Part shown: in pieces, positions 8,778 through 17,604 of the stretch | Position numbering within the stretch: the first letter of the stretch is position 1 | Layout: every line of letters begins with the position of its first letter | Source of the DNA: Pseudomonas cedrina subsp. cedrina | GTDB lineage: Bacteria; Pseudomonadota; Gammaproteobacteria; Pseudomonadales; Pseudomonadaceae | NCBI RefSeq assembly: GCF_001983175.1 | Contig: NZ_MNPW01000001.1 | Span: 62,001 to 126,000 of the forward strand | DNA length: 64,000 nucleotides | Reading direction: 5' to 3' | Made by a program: the position numbers and the translations under genes | Notes under the pieces: generated by a model | The model's input: only the letters and a program-made list of their open reading frames with translations | Told to the model about the DNA's origin: nothing | The model's database searches: none

Positions 8778-11153
8778 TTACGCGGACGCTTGGCCTTCCG
8801 CCAGGAAGAACCAGGTTTCCAGCACGGAATCGGGGTTCAGCGAGACGCTTTCGATGCCCTGTTCCATCAGCCATTTGGCCAGGTCCGGGTGATCGGAAGG
8901 GCCTTGGCCACAGATACCGATGTACTTGCCAGCCTTGTTACAGGCCTGAATCGCGTTGGCCAGCAGCTTCTTGACCGCCGGATTTCGCTCGTCGAACAGG
9001 TGCGCGATGATCCCGGAGTCGCGGTCCAGGCCCAGGGTCAGCTGGGTCAGGTCGTTGGAGCCGATGGAGAAACCGTCGAAGAACTCCAGGAATTCTTCGG
9101 CCAGGATCGCGTTGGACGGCAGTTCGCACATCATGATGACGCGCAGACCGTTTTCGCCACGGGACAGGCCGTTTTCCGCCAGCAGGTCGACGACCTGGCT
9201 CGCTTCGCCCAGGGTGCGCACGAACGGCACCATGATCTCGACGTTGGTCAGGCCCATCTCGTTGCGCACGCGCTTGAGGGCGCGGCACTCGAGCTCGAAG
9301 CAGTCACGGAACGCTTCGCTGATGTAGCGCGAGGCGCCACGGAAGCCCAGCATCGGGTTTTCTTCTTCCGGTTCGTAGAGCTTGCCGCCGATCAGGTTGG
9401 CGTATTCGTTGGACTTGAAGTCCGACAGGCGCACGATGACCTTTTTCGGGTAGAACGCCGCCGCCAGGGTGCTGATGCCTTCCACCAGCTTCTCGACATA
9501 GAAGCCCACCGGGTCGTTGTAGCCGGCGATGCGCTTGTCGACGCTTTCCTTGATGTCCAGCGGCAGGCCGTCGTAGTTCAACAGGGCCTTGGGGTGCACG
9601 CCGATCATGCGGTTGATGATGAACTCCAGGCGGGCAAGGCCCACGCCGGCGTTCGGCAACTGTGCGAAGTCAAAGGCGCGGTCCGGGTTGCCGACGTTCA
9701 TCATGATCTTGAACGGCAGGTCGGGCATCGCGTCGATGGAGTTTTGCTTGATGTCGAAGCCCAGCTCACCTTCAAAGATGAAACCGGTATCACCTTCGGC
9801 GCAGGAAACCGTCACGCCCTGGCCGTCCTTGAGCAGTTGGGTGGCATTGCCGCAGCCCACCACCGCAGGAATCCCCAGTTCACGGGCGATGATCGCCGCG
9901 TGGCAGGTACGCCCGCCACGGTTGGTGACGATGGCGCTGGCGCGTTTCATCACCGGCTCCCAGTCCGGGTCGGTCATGTCGGAAACCAGTACGTCGCCTG
10001 GCTGGACTTTGTCCATTTCCGACACGTCCTTGATGATCCGCACCTTGCCCGCGCCGATGCGCTGGCCGATGGCACGGCCTTCCACCAGCACGGTACCGGT
10101 CTCTTTCAGCAGGTAGCGTTCCATGACGTTGGCCGAGGTGCGGCTCTTAACCGTCTCCGGACGAGCCTGCACGATGTACAGCTTGCCGTCGTCACCGTCC
10201 TTGGCCCATTCGATGTCCATCGGGCACTTATAGTGCTTTTCGATGATCATCGCTTGCTTGGCCAGTTCGCTGACTTCCGCGTCGCTCAGGCAGAAACGCG
10301 CGCGCTCGGCCTTGTCGACCTCGACGGTCTTGACCGAACGACCGGCCTTGGCCTCGTCGCCGTAGATCATCTTGATCGCCTTGCTGCCCAGGTTGCGGCG
10401 CAGGATGGCCGGGCGGCCGGCTTCAAGGGTGTGCTTGTGGACGTAGAATTCGTCCGGGTTGACCGCGCCTTGTACGACGGTTTCGCCCAGGCCGTAGGCA
10501 CCGGTGATAAACACCACGTCACGGAAGCCCGATTCGGTGTCGAGGGTGAACATCACACCGGCGGTGCCGGTTTCCGAACGCACCATGCGCTGCACACCGG
10601 CGGACAGGGCCACCAGCTTGTGGTCGAACCCTTGGTGTACGCGGTAGGAAATCGCGCGGTCGTTGAACAGCGAGGCGAATACTTCCTTGGCCGCGCGGAT
10701 CACGTTTTCCACGCCGCGGATGTTCAGGAAGGTTTCTTGCTGGCCGGCGAAGGAGGCGTCCGGCAGGTCTTCGGCGGTGGCCGAGGAACGCACGGCGACG
10801 GCCATGTCCGGGTTGCCGGCCGACAGGGTAGCGAAGGCGGTACGGATTTCTTCGTTGAGCTTTTCGGGGAACTCGGCTTCCATGATCCATTGACGGATCT
10901 GGGCGCCGGTTTTGGCCAGGGCATTGACGTCATCGACGTCCAGGGCATCCAGCGCAGCGTGGATCTGGTCGTTGAGGCCGCTCAGCTCGAGGAAGTCACG
11001 GTAAGCCTGGGCCGTGGTGGCGAAACCACCGGGCACCGACACACCAGCGCCTGCAAGATTACTGATCATCTCGCCGAGGGATGCGTTCTTGCCCCCTACG
11101 TGCTCTACATCATGGACGCCGAGCTTATCGAGGGAAACTACGTACTCTACCAA
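8778..11153 (-). CDS. ppsA: Phosphoenolpyruvate synthase (pyruvate, water dikinase)
   Basis: A 791-residue enzyme making PEP from pyruvate with ATP going to AMP and phosphate, needed for gluconeogenesis. It has the N-terminal ATP-grasp domain ([33 protein letters not shown]), then the phospho-histidine swivelling domain with [20 protein letters not shown]. The C-terminal PEP/pyruvate barrel has [17 protein letters not shown] and [12 protein letters not shown]. Length and motif order are complete. It diverges from ppsR with 178 bp between the starts. PpsR is expected to switch the enzyme off and on by phosphorylating the catalytic region, so the pair forms a carbon-flux control unit. Confidence 0.97.
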   Translation of the reverse strand: MVEYVVSLDKLGVHDVEHVGGKNASLGEMISNLAGAGVSVPGGFATTAQAYRDFLELSGLNDQIHAALDALDVDDVNALAKTGAQIRQWIMEAEFPEKLNEEIRTAFATLSAGNPDMAVAVRSSATAEDLPDASFAGQQETFLNIRGVENVIRAAKEVFASLFNDRAISYRVHQGFDHKLVALSAGVQRMVRSETGTAGVMFTLDTESGFRDVVFITGAYGLGETVVQGAVNPDEFYVHKHTLEAGRPAILRRNLGSKAIKMIYGDEAKAGRSVKTVEVDKAERARFCLSDAEVSELAKQAMIIEKHYKCPMDIEWAKDGDDGKLYIVQARPETVKSRTSANVMERYLLKETGTVLVEGRAIGQRIGAGKVRIIKDVSEMDKVQPGDVLVSDMTDPDWEPVMKRASAIVTNRGGRTCHAAIIARELGIPAVVGCGNATQLLKDGQGVTVSCAEGDTGFIFEGELGFDIKQNSIDAMPDLPFKIMMNVGNPDRAFDFAQLPNAGVGLARLEFIINRMIGVHPKALLNYDGLPLDIKESVDKRIAGYNDPVGFYVEKLVEGISTLAAAFYPKKVIVRLSDFKSNEYANLIGGKLYEPEEENPMLGFRGASRYISEAFRDCFELECRALKRVRNEMGLTNVEIMVPFVRTLGEASQVVDLLAENGLSRGENGLRVIMMCELPSNAILAEEFLEFFDGFSIGSNDLTQLTLGLDRDSGIIAHLFDERNPAVKKLLANAIQACNKAGKYIGICGQGPSDHPDLAKWLMEQGIESVSLNPDSVLETWFFLAEGQASA

Positions 11154-11331
11154 GGTGATCTCTCCACTTTCTGTGTTGGAAAAGCTCAGGACGCCGGCTG
11201 CTCAGTAGGAGCTTACGCCAGCGCTTGTGGCCTGGACCTGGAAAATAAGTGAGAATGCGGCCCACTGCGGGACGGCAAAATCGCGCCTATCATATCCAAG
11301 ATTCGCCATCAGGCTAAGGCCCAGGGCTCAA

Positions 11332-12150
11332 ATGAAACGATCTGCTTTCTTTATCTCCGACGGCACCGGCATCACAGCCGAAACACTGGGTCAAAGCCTG
11401 CTCGCGCAGTTCGAAAACATTACCTTCGCCAAATTCACGCGGCCCTATATCGACAGCGTGGATAAAGCGCGGGCCATGGTACAACAAATCAATCTGGCGG
11501 CTGAAAAAGACGGCTTCCGGCCGATCATTTTCGACACCATCGTCAACCAGGACATTCGTGAGATTCTCGCAACCTCGAATGGTTTCATGATTGATATCTT
11601 CTCGACCTTCCTGGCTCCGCTGGAGCAAGAGTTGAGCGAGCACTCCTCGTATTCGGTCGGGAAGTCCCATTCCATCGGCCACAACTCCAACTATATGGAG
11701 CGTATCGAGGCGGTGAACTTCGCCCTCGACAACGACGACGGCGCCCGCACCCACTACTACGACAAGGCCGATCTGATATTGGTGGGCGTGTCCCGCTGCG
11801 GCAAGACCCCGACGTGCCTGTACATGGCCATGCAGTTCGGCATCCGCGCGGCCAACTACCCGCTGACCGAAGACGACATGGAGCACCTGACGCTGCCAGC
11901 CGCCCTGCGCGCGCACTCCAACAAGCTGTTCGGCCTGACCATCGACCCCGACCGGCTGACCGCGATCCGCAACGAACGCAAGCCCAACAGCCGCTATTCC
12001 AGCTATGCACAGTGTGAGTTCGAAGTACGGGAAGTAGAAAATCTATTCCGTCGCGAGAATATTGCGCACATTAATTCCACGCATTTTTCGGTGGAAGAGA
12101 TTTCGGCGAAGATTTTGGTGGAGAAAGGCGTGGAGCGCAGGTTCAAGTAG
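11332..12150 (+). CDS. ppsR: PEP synthase regulatory kinase/phosphorylase (PSRP, DUF299)
   Basis: A 272-residue bifunctional regulator of the DUF299 family. It inactivates PEP synthase by ADP-dependent phosphorylation and reactivates it by phosphate-dependent dephosphorylation. The N-terminus [20 protein letters not shown] and the P-loop-like [16 protein letters not shown] (about residues 148-163) are family hallmarks. The ATG at 11332 fits the family N-terminus, and the upstream in-frame extension is not credible. It is divergent from ppsA, matching its regulatory target. Confidence 0.95.
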   Translation: MKRSAFFISDGTGITAETLGQSLLAQFENITFAKFTRPYIDSVDKARAMVQQINLAAEKDGFRPIIFDTIVNQDIREILATSNGFMIDIFSTFLAPLEQELSEHSSYSVGKSHSIGHNSNYMERIEAVNFALDNDDGARTHYYDKADLILVGVSRCGKTPTCLYMAMQFGIRAANYPLTEDDMEHLTLPAALRAHSNKLFGLTIDPDRLTAIRNERKPNSRYSSYAQCEFEVREVENLFRRENIAHINSTHFSVEEISAKILVEKGVERRFK

Positions 12151-12171
12151 TTGTGTTGTTAGAACTGGCCC

Positions 12172-12244
12172 CATCGCAGGCAAGCCAGCTCCCACACTTG
12201 AGGGTGTTCACAAATCAAATGTGGGAGCTGGCTTGCCTGCGATG
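12172..12244. repeat. REPIN (GCTGGCTTGCCTGCGAT type)
   Basis: Two inverted REP units, CATCGCAGGCAAGCCAGC and its complement, around a short spacer between ppsR and the MocR regulator (converging genes). Confidence 0.9.
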
Positions 12245-12259
12245 AACGATAACGCGGTC

Positions 12260-13684
12260 TCACAAGTGAAACCGCCCCCCGCCCTGCCCCAGCGCCGTCG
12301 CCAGCGCATCAAACCCCGCCCGCAATAGCTGATCGTCCCCCGAGGTGTTGCAGATACTCGCCCGAATAAACTGCGGCACGGCCGTCTGCCCTACGGCGAA
12401 TGCCTCGGCGGTGGCGATCAGGTAGTTGTTCTGCTTGAGCTCCGCCTCGATTTCCGATGCACGCCACGGCTCCGGCACTTCGATCCAGAAATGCGGGCTG
12501 TTGGGATGGGTGCGGTATGCCAGGCCGGCCAACAGGTCGCGCACCAAGTCTTTGCGGCGGCTGATCTCGTTGATCTGCTGGCGCAGCAGGTATTGCGCCG
12601 TGCCGTTTTCGATCCATTGGGTGGCCAGTTCAAGGGTGACCGGCGTGGCCATCCAGCAGGTCGAACGCAAGGCCGCCGATATACGGCTGACCAGCGCCGG
12701 CGGCGCGTGAACATAGCCCACACGCAGCCCGGCGGACACCGCTTTGCTCAGGCTGCTGATCAAAATCGTACGCTCGGGGGCGAAATGGCTGAGGGGCGGC
12801 GGCCGGTCTTCGACCAGCACACCGTGAGCCTCGTCTTCAAGAATCAGCAGGTTGTGTTCGCGGCACACTTTGGCCAACGCTTCGCGCCGTGCCACCGAGA
12901 GCACCGCCGTCGTCGGGTTCTGGATGGTCGGCGTGCAATACAGCGCTGAAATACGGTGATTACGACAGACTTCATCCAACGCACCCGGCAGCACACCTTC
13001 CTCGTCCATTTCCAGGCCGATCAGCCGGATACCCAACATACGCGCGGCGGTAATCAAACCCGGATACGTCAGCTGTTCGGTGACCACCGTATCGCCCGCC
13101 CTTAACAGCGCCATCATCGAGCACAGCAAACCATGCTGTCCGCCATTGACGCAGATGACTTGCTCGGGGATCGGATGAAAATCACGCTGCACCAGCCATT
13201 GCGCGCCGGCTTCACGGTAGCGCGGCAGGCCGGCGTCCGGGGTGTAGGCGCTGATGTCCTGAAGGAACTTGGCGTTGGTCGACAAGGTTTGGAAGCTCTG
13301 GGCCAGAAACACCGTCTCCTGCCCCGGAATATGCATGTTGCGGCTCATGTCGAAGTACTGGCGCGGTTCTTCGCTGAAGTTGCGGAAACCTTCATCGCGC
13401 TGGCGCTCCATCCCACGCTTGCGCACGAATGTGCCGTCACCTACCCGAGCCACAACCAGCCCCAAGCGTTCCAGCTCTCCGTAGGCCCGACTGATAGTGC
13501 CGATGGTGACGCCAAGATTGTCGGAAAGCACCCGATGGGGTGGCAGTTTTCGTCCCGGTTCAATCAAGCCTTCAAGGATGCCCCGTTCCATGACATCGGA
13601 CAGGCGCTTGTACTTCACGCCCTGCCCGCTGGACAACCCCTCACGCATAATTGACACCATGTCAATATTTGTTTTGACAGTCAT
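12260..13684 (-). CDS. MocR/PdxR-type transcriptional regulator (GntR HTH + aminotransferase-like domain)
   Basis: A 474-residue regulator. Residues about 22-90 form a winged HTH of the GntR family (MERGILEGLIEPGRKLPPHR, GTISRAYGELERLGLV). Residues about 120-470 form a fold-type I aminotransferase domain that binds PLP as an effector. The PLP lysine is in LISSLSKAVSAGLRVGY, and GGQHGLLCSMMALLRAGD and NPTTAVLS match the PLP-binding core. ATG 13684 is preceded by AGGG; later Met codons (residues 9 and 13) are alternatives. It is transcribed away from the EamA/sulfur operon across a 103-bp gap that holds a strong promoter and two GTTCAAT repeats. It is therefore the likely local regulator, responding to PLP or an amino acid. 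Confidence 0.9.
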   Translation of the reverse strand: MTVKTNIDMVSIMREGLSSGQGVKYKRLSDVMERGILEGLIEPGRKLPPHRVLSDNLGVTIGTISRAYGELERLGLVVARVGDGTFVRKRGMERQRDEGFRNFSEEPRQYFDMSRNMHIPGQETVFLAQSFQTLSTNAKFLQDISAYTPDAGLPRYREAGAQWLVQRDFHPIPEQVICVNGGQHGLLCSMMALLRAGDTVVTEQLTYPGLITAARMLGIRLIGLEMDEEGVLPGALDEVCRNHRISALYCTPTIQNPTTAVLSVARREALAKVCREHNLLILEDEAHGVLVEDRPPPLSHFAPERTILISSLSKAVSAGLRVGYVHAPPALVSRISAALRSTCWMATPVTLELATQWIENGTAQYLLRQQINEISRRKDLVRDLLAGLAYRTHPNSPHFWIEVPEPWRASEIEAELKQNNYLIATAEAFAVGQTAVPQFIRASICNTSGDDQLLRAGFDALATALGQGGGRFHL

Positions 13685-13712
13685 CTTTGGCCCTAATAGT
13701 GTGCTTTTACGG

Positions 13713-13763
13713 GTTCAATCGCCGGATTTTACAACTCATTACAAGCTCAATATAGAGTTCAAT
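13713..13763. promoter_or_regulatory. Putative MocR operator: two GTTCAAT direct repeats
   Basis: GTTCAAT occurs at 13713-13719 and again at 13757-13763, 44 bp apart (about four helical turns). One copy lies just upstream of the -35 and one just downstream of the -10 of the promoter at 13728-13756. MocR regulators commonly bind direct repeats. The assignment is inference from position. Confidence 0.5.
13728..13756 (+). promoter_or_regulatory. Sigma-70-like promoter of the EamA/sulfur operon
   Basis: TTTACA (13728-13733), a 17-bp spacer, TATAGA (13751-13756). The EamA start codon lies 31 bp downstream, with AGGGAAG as ribosome site. Confidence 0.65.
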
Positions 13764-13787
13764 TCAGGCCCAGGGAAGCAATAAACG

Positions 13788-14738
13788 ATGCCAATGTCCG
13801 CCGTTCTCGAAAATTCAGCCAAGACAAAAACTCAAAAACAGTGGCTGGCCGGCCTGGTTACCAGCGTGATGTTCCTGATTGTGTGCCTGAGCTGGGGCAC
13901 CACCTGGCTGGGGATCAAGATTGCCGTGGAGAGCGTGCCGCCGCTGACGTCCGCCGGCCTGCGCTTCCTGATCGCCTTTCCGCTGTTCCTGTGTTTTGCG
14001 ATGGTGCGTCGCGAGCCGATCCTGTTTCCGCGCGAGAGTCGCTGGTTCTTCGTGTTCGTGACCCTGTCCTACTTCAGCGTTCCCTATTACCTGCTCAACT
14101 ACGGCGAGATGCATGTCTCGTCCGGCCTCACCGCCCTGCTGTTCAGCTGCATGCCGGTATTCATCCTGATCTTTTCCGCGCTGTTCCTGCGCGAACGCAT
14201 CTACTTTTCCCAGGTGGTCGGTATCGGTATCGGTTTCGGCAGCCTCTACATGATCATCAAGAGCCAGGGCCTGCACCTGGACCATGCCGAGTTCTTCGGG
14301 GTACTGGCGATCCTGACGGCCGCGATCATGCATGCCCTGTGCTACGTGATCACCAAGCAGAAAGGCAGCGCCATCAGCGTGATCACCTACAACACCCTGC
14401 CCATCGGCATCGCCGGGCTGATGCTGTTCGTCGCCGGGCTGTGGTTCGAAGCCCCCACCTTCGCAGACATCACCCTGCGCTCCTGGAGCGCGCTGGTGTA
14501 TCTGGGGCTGGTGGCCTCGGTGGGCGGGTTCATCGTGTATTTCATGCTGCTCAAGCGTTTGAGCCTGATCATCCTGTCGTTCGTATTCATCATCTTTCCG
14601 GTGTTCGCGGTGATCATCGGCGCCTGGTACGAAGGCCTATCGATTTCCCGCGACCTGATGCTGTACTCGGCCATCCTGCTGGCCGGTTTTGCGATCACCA
14701 AGTTGCCGGTTGAAAAACTCCTGGCCAAGAAAAATTGA
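13788..14738 (+). CDS. EamA-family transporter (drug/metabolite exporter)
   Basis: A 316-residue membrane protein with about ten hydrophobic helices and the internal duplication typical of EamA (DMT) exporters. The first helix has LSWGTTWLGIKIAVESVPPL and the second half carries the corresponding SAILLAGFAITKLPVEK tail. AGGGAAG lies 8 bp before the ATG. It heads an operon with JAMM-E1, cysteine synthase-like, acetyltransferase and AlaX genes. Members of this family such as E. coli EamA export cysteine and O-acetylserine, and the neighbours make export of a cysteine-related compound plausible. The substrate is inferred. Confidence 0.88.
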   Translation: MPMSAVLENSAKTKTQKQWLAGLVTSVMFLIVCLSWGTTWLGIKIAVESVPPLTSAGLRFLIAFPLFLCFAMVRREPILFPRESRWFFVFVTLSYFSVPYYLLNYGEMHVSSGLTALLFSCMPVFILIFSALFLRERIYFSQVVGIGIGFGSLYMIIKSQGLHLDHAEFFGVLAILTAAIMHALCYVITKQKGSAISVITYNTLPIGIAGLMLFVAGLWFEAPTFADITLRSWSALVYLGLVASVGGFIVYFMLLKRLSLIILSFVFIIFPVFAVIIGAWYEGLSISRDLMLYSAILLAGFAITKLPVEKLLAKKN

Positions 14739-14773
14739 CCCTTCCGACTATCCAACAGCAACGCGAGAGAAAC

Positions 14774-16636
14774 ATGGACGTGCTCCGCCCTACCGCCCTG
14801 GAACAGATCTACGCCCACGCCAGCCGCAGTTACCCCGAGGAATGCTGTGGTTTCGTCTTCGCCGACGGCAGTGTGTACTTGGGCAGCAATATCCAGAATG
14901 AGCTGCACCGCAAGAACCCGCAGATGTATCCGCGCAGCGCGGCCAACGGCTACACCTTCTCGGTGGCCGACACCCTGCTGCTGAACAAGGCGTTTCGCAG
15001 CGACAACCCGGTGGTGGTGATCTACCACTCCCATCCGGATGTCGGTGCCTACTTCAGCGACGAAGACCAGGACAAGGCGCTGTTCATGGGCGAACCGATC
15101 TACCCCGTCAGCTACCTGGTCGTCGACGTCCGCCAGGGCCAGGCCCTCGGCGCCAAGCTGTTTGCCTGGGATGGCAAGCATTTCGCCCTTAAACCTTTCA
15201 ACGACCTGCACACGGAGTTGTCCATGAACGCTGTTTCTTTCCCCGACATTCTGGTTCGTGTGGCCAAGCTGCCGGGATCGACCCTAGAGGGCGCCGGATC
15301 GACATTGCGCGAAGTCATTGAAAACCTCTGCACTGGCCACCCGCAACTGCGCCCGCATCTGTTCCACGAAAACAACAACCAGCTCAAGGAACACTTCCTG
15401 TTTACCGCCGGGGAAGAGCTGGTTGATGCCGATGAACCACTGCCGGAAAACGCCCGGATCGAAGTGCTGCTGGCCACGTCCGGCGGCATGGATGTCGACA
15501 GCCTGAGCAATGAAGAAGTACAGCGCTACGTGCGCCACATCACCCTGCCGGGCGTCGGTCGCGAAGGCCAGTTGAACCTGAAGAAAGCCAAGGTGCTGAT
15601 CATCGGCACCGGCGGCCTGGGTTCGCCGATCAGCCTCTACCTGGCGGCAGCCGGCATCGGCACCCTGGGGCTGGTGGACTTCGATGTGGTGGAAAGCAGC
15701 AACCTGCAACGCCAGATCGTGCATGGCAACAGTACGTTGGGCATGCCGAAAGTCGAATCCGCCAAGCGGCGACTGCAGGACCTCAACCGCCATATCCAGA
15801 TCAACGCCCACGACACCGCCCTGACGGCCGACAACGCCCTGGAATTGGTGGGCGCCTACGACCTGGTGATCGATGGCACCGACAATTTCGACACCCGCTA
15901 CCTCGTCAACGATGCCTGCGTGCAACTGGGCAAGCCTTTGGTGTACGGCGCCATCTACCGCTTCGATGGGCAGATCAGCGTGCTCAACTATAAAGGTGGC
16001 CCGTGCTACCGCTGCCTGTTCCCCAGCGCGCCGCCCGCCGAACTGGCACCCAACTGCAGCGCCGGTGGCGTGATCGGCGTGTTGCCCGGTGTGGTCGGGA
16101 TGATCCAGGCGACCGAGGCCATCAAGCTGTTGATTGGCATTGGCGAACCGTTGTCCGGCCGCCTGATGCGCTTCGATGCGCTGGCCATGAAGTTCAGCGA
16201 GATCCGCTTCAAGCGTCGCACCGATTGCCCGTGCTGTTCCGAGTTGCGCCACAGCGAAACCCAGGCCCCGACCGTCTGCGCCGATGCAGTCCCCAGCCAG
16301 CCCGCCTTGGCCGAAGAACGCTACATCAAGCCCCGCGTGCTCAAGCAGGTACTTGAACACCCAAGCAGCGCCGACGTGCTGCTGGACGTGCGCGACGCCA
16401 GCGAACTGGAGGTGTGCAAGTTGCCGGGCGTGGTGCATATCCCCCTGGCCGATCTGGACGGGCAACTCGACCGCCTCAGCCGGGACAATACCCACTACCT
16501 GATCTGCTACGCCGGGACCCGCGCCGAGCAGGCCGCCAGCACCCTGCTGGCGGCCGGTTTCGCCAACACCAAAGTCCTGCAGGGCGGCATGAAACATTGG
16601 GTTCGCGACGTCGAACCCGACATGCCGTTGTATTGA
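14774..16636 (+). CDS. Four-domain JAMM peptidase / ubiquitin-like / MoeB-ThiF E1 / rhodanese protein
   Basis: A 620-residue fusion. Residues 1-140 are a JAMM (Mec+/Rpn11-like) metallopeptidase with Glu23, His85-Ser-His87, seven residues, Ser95 and Asp98, an intact HxH-x7-S-x2-D zinc site. Residues about 151-238 are a MoaD/ThiS-like beta-grasp domain ending LLATSGG, with the di-glycine at 237-238 inside the chain. Residues about 244-495 are an E1-type adenylating domain with GTGGLG at 278-283, LQRQIVH, a zinc tetrad from CYRC and CPCC, and NCSAGGVIGVLPG. Residues about 515-620 are a rhodanese with LDVRDASE and an active-site Cys in LICYAGTR. GAGAGA precedes the ATG at 14774; an earlier in-frame start overlapping EamA was rejected. 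Expected chemistry is adenylation and thiocarboxylation of the carrier to deliver sulfur, as in the M. tuberculosis CysO/Mec+ route. Confidence 0.9.
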   Translation: MDVLRPTALEQIYAHASRSYPEECCGFVFADGSVYLGSNIQNELHRKNPQMYPRSAANGYTFSVADTLLLNKAFRSDNPVVVIYHSHPDVGAYFSDEDQDKALFMGEPIYPVSYLVVDVRQGQALGAKLFAWDGKHFALKPFNDLHTELSMNAVSFPDILVRVAKLPGSTLEGAGSTLREVIENLCTGHPQLRPHLFHENNNQLKEHFLFTAGEELVDADEPLPENARIEVLLATSGGMDVDSLSNEEVQRYVRHITLPGVGREGQLNLKKAKVLIIGTGGLGSPISLYLAAAGIGTLGLVDFDVVESSNLQRQIVHGNSTLGMPKVESAKRRLQDLNRHIQINAHDTALTADNALELVGAYDLVIDGTDNFDTRYLVNDACVQLGKPLVYGAIYRFDGQISVLNYKGGPCYRCLFPSAPPAELAPNCSAGGVIGVLPGVVGMIQATEAIKLLIGIGEPLSGRLMRFDALAMKFSEIRFKRRTDCPCCSELRHSETQAPTVCADAVPSQPALAEERYIKPRVLKQVLEHPSSADVLLDVRDASELEVCKLPGVVHIPLADLDGQLDRLSRDNTHYLICYAGTRAEQAASTLLAAGFANTKVLQGGMKHWVRDVEPDMPLY

Positions 16637-16652
16637 GCCGAGGATTCAAGTG

Positions 16653-17567
16653 ATGTTGCATAACTCCATTCTCGACGTAATAGGCCACACGCCCATCGTG
16701 CGCCTGGCACAGTTTTCCGAAGACCTTGGCATCGAGGTCTACGCCAAGCTGGAATCGCTCAACCCCGGCGGCAGCCACAAGGCGCGCATCGCCTTGGGCA
16801 TGATCCTCGATGCCGAGCGCCGTGGCGTGCTCATCCGTGATTCCGGGCAGACCATCATTGAGCCCAGCGGCGGCAACACCGGCATCGGCCTGGTGATGGC
16901 CGGCAATGTGCTGGGCTACAAGGTCGTGCTGGTGATTCCCGACAACTACAGCCCGGAAAAACAGAAGCTGCTGCGCCTGTACGGCGCCAAGGTGGTGCTG
17001 TCGGACAGCCGCCTGGGCAATAATTCCCACGGCGAAAAGTGCATGGAACTGCAGCTGGAAAACCCCAGCTACGTGATGCTCAACCAACAGCGCAACGGCG
17101 CCAACCCACAGACCCATCGCGACACCACCGCGCCGGAAATCCTGCGGGATTTCGGTGATTTGCGCGCTGACTACTTCGTCAGCGGCATCGGCACCGGCGG
17201 GCACATCACCGGCATCGGCGAAACCCTCAAGGCCGCCTGGCCGCAACTGCGCGTGATGGGCGTGGAGCCGGAAGAATGCGACCTGCTCAAGGACCAGCAC
17301 GCGCCGCATCATATCCAGGGCCTGTCGATCGGCCTGATCCCGAGCATCCTGAACCTGGCGGTGATCGACGGCATGCTCAAGGTTTCACGCCAGGACTGCA
17401 TCGACATGATGAAACGCATCATGCGTACCGACGCCATCAGCCTGGGACTGTCTTCCGCCGCCAACATGGCAGCCATCGCCCAGCTCGCCCCCGAACTGCC
17501 GCCCGAAACGGTGGTGCTGACCATGGTTTACGACAATGCCGACAGCTACCTGCCCAGTTTCGAATAA
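16653..17567 (+). CDS. Cysteine synthase-like PLP enzyme (OASS/CysM superfamily)
   Basis: A 304-residue fold-type II PLP enzyme. The PLP lysine is Lys43 in NPGGSHKAR (usual OASS: S-V/I-K-D-R). The substrate loop is EPSGGNTGIG at 70-79, where usual enzymes have EPTSGNTGI. The phosphate-binding loop is GIGTGGHITGIG, and the C-terminal PLP-ring motif is GLSSAAN (usually G-SSGA). The family joins a nucleophile, normally sulfide or a carrier thiocarboxylate, to an activated serine. The changed loop suggests an altered acceptor or donor. The ATG at 16653 is preceded by AGGA; a GTG one codon earlier is less likely. It lies 16 bp after the JAMM-E1 gene and before the acetyltransferase, so sulfur relay and activated serine would meet here. 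Confidence 0.88.
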   Translation: MLHNSILDVIGHTPIVRLAQFSEDLGIEVYAKLESLNPGGSHKARIALGMILDAERRGVLIRDSGQTIIEPSGGNTGIGLVMAGNVLGYKVVLVIPDNYSPEKQKLLRLYGAKVVLSDSRLGNNSHGEKCMELQLENPSYVMLNQQRNGANPQTHRDTTAPEILRDFGDLRADYFVSGIGTGGHITGIGETLKAAWPQLRVMGVEPEECDLLKDQHAPHHIQGLSIGLIPSILNLAVIDGMLKVSRQDCIDMMKRIMRTDAISLGLSSAANMAAIAQLAPELPPETVVLTMVYDNADSYLPSFE

Positions 17568-17604
17568 CCGGTTTTCCAACCATCCAGAACGCGGGGGTGC
17601 CTCC

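Noticed and set aside
8442..11252. A 936-residue open frame on the plus strand opposite ppsA
   Set aside because: It is the antisense shadow of ppsA: GC-rich third positions keep the opposite strand open. Composition has no domain sense.
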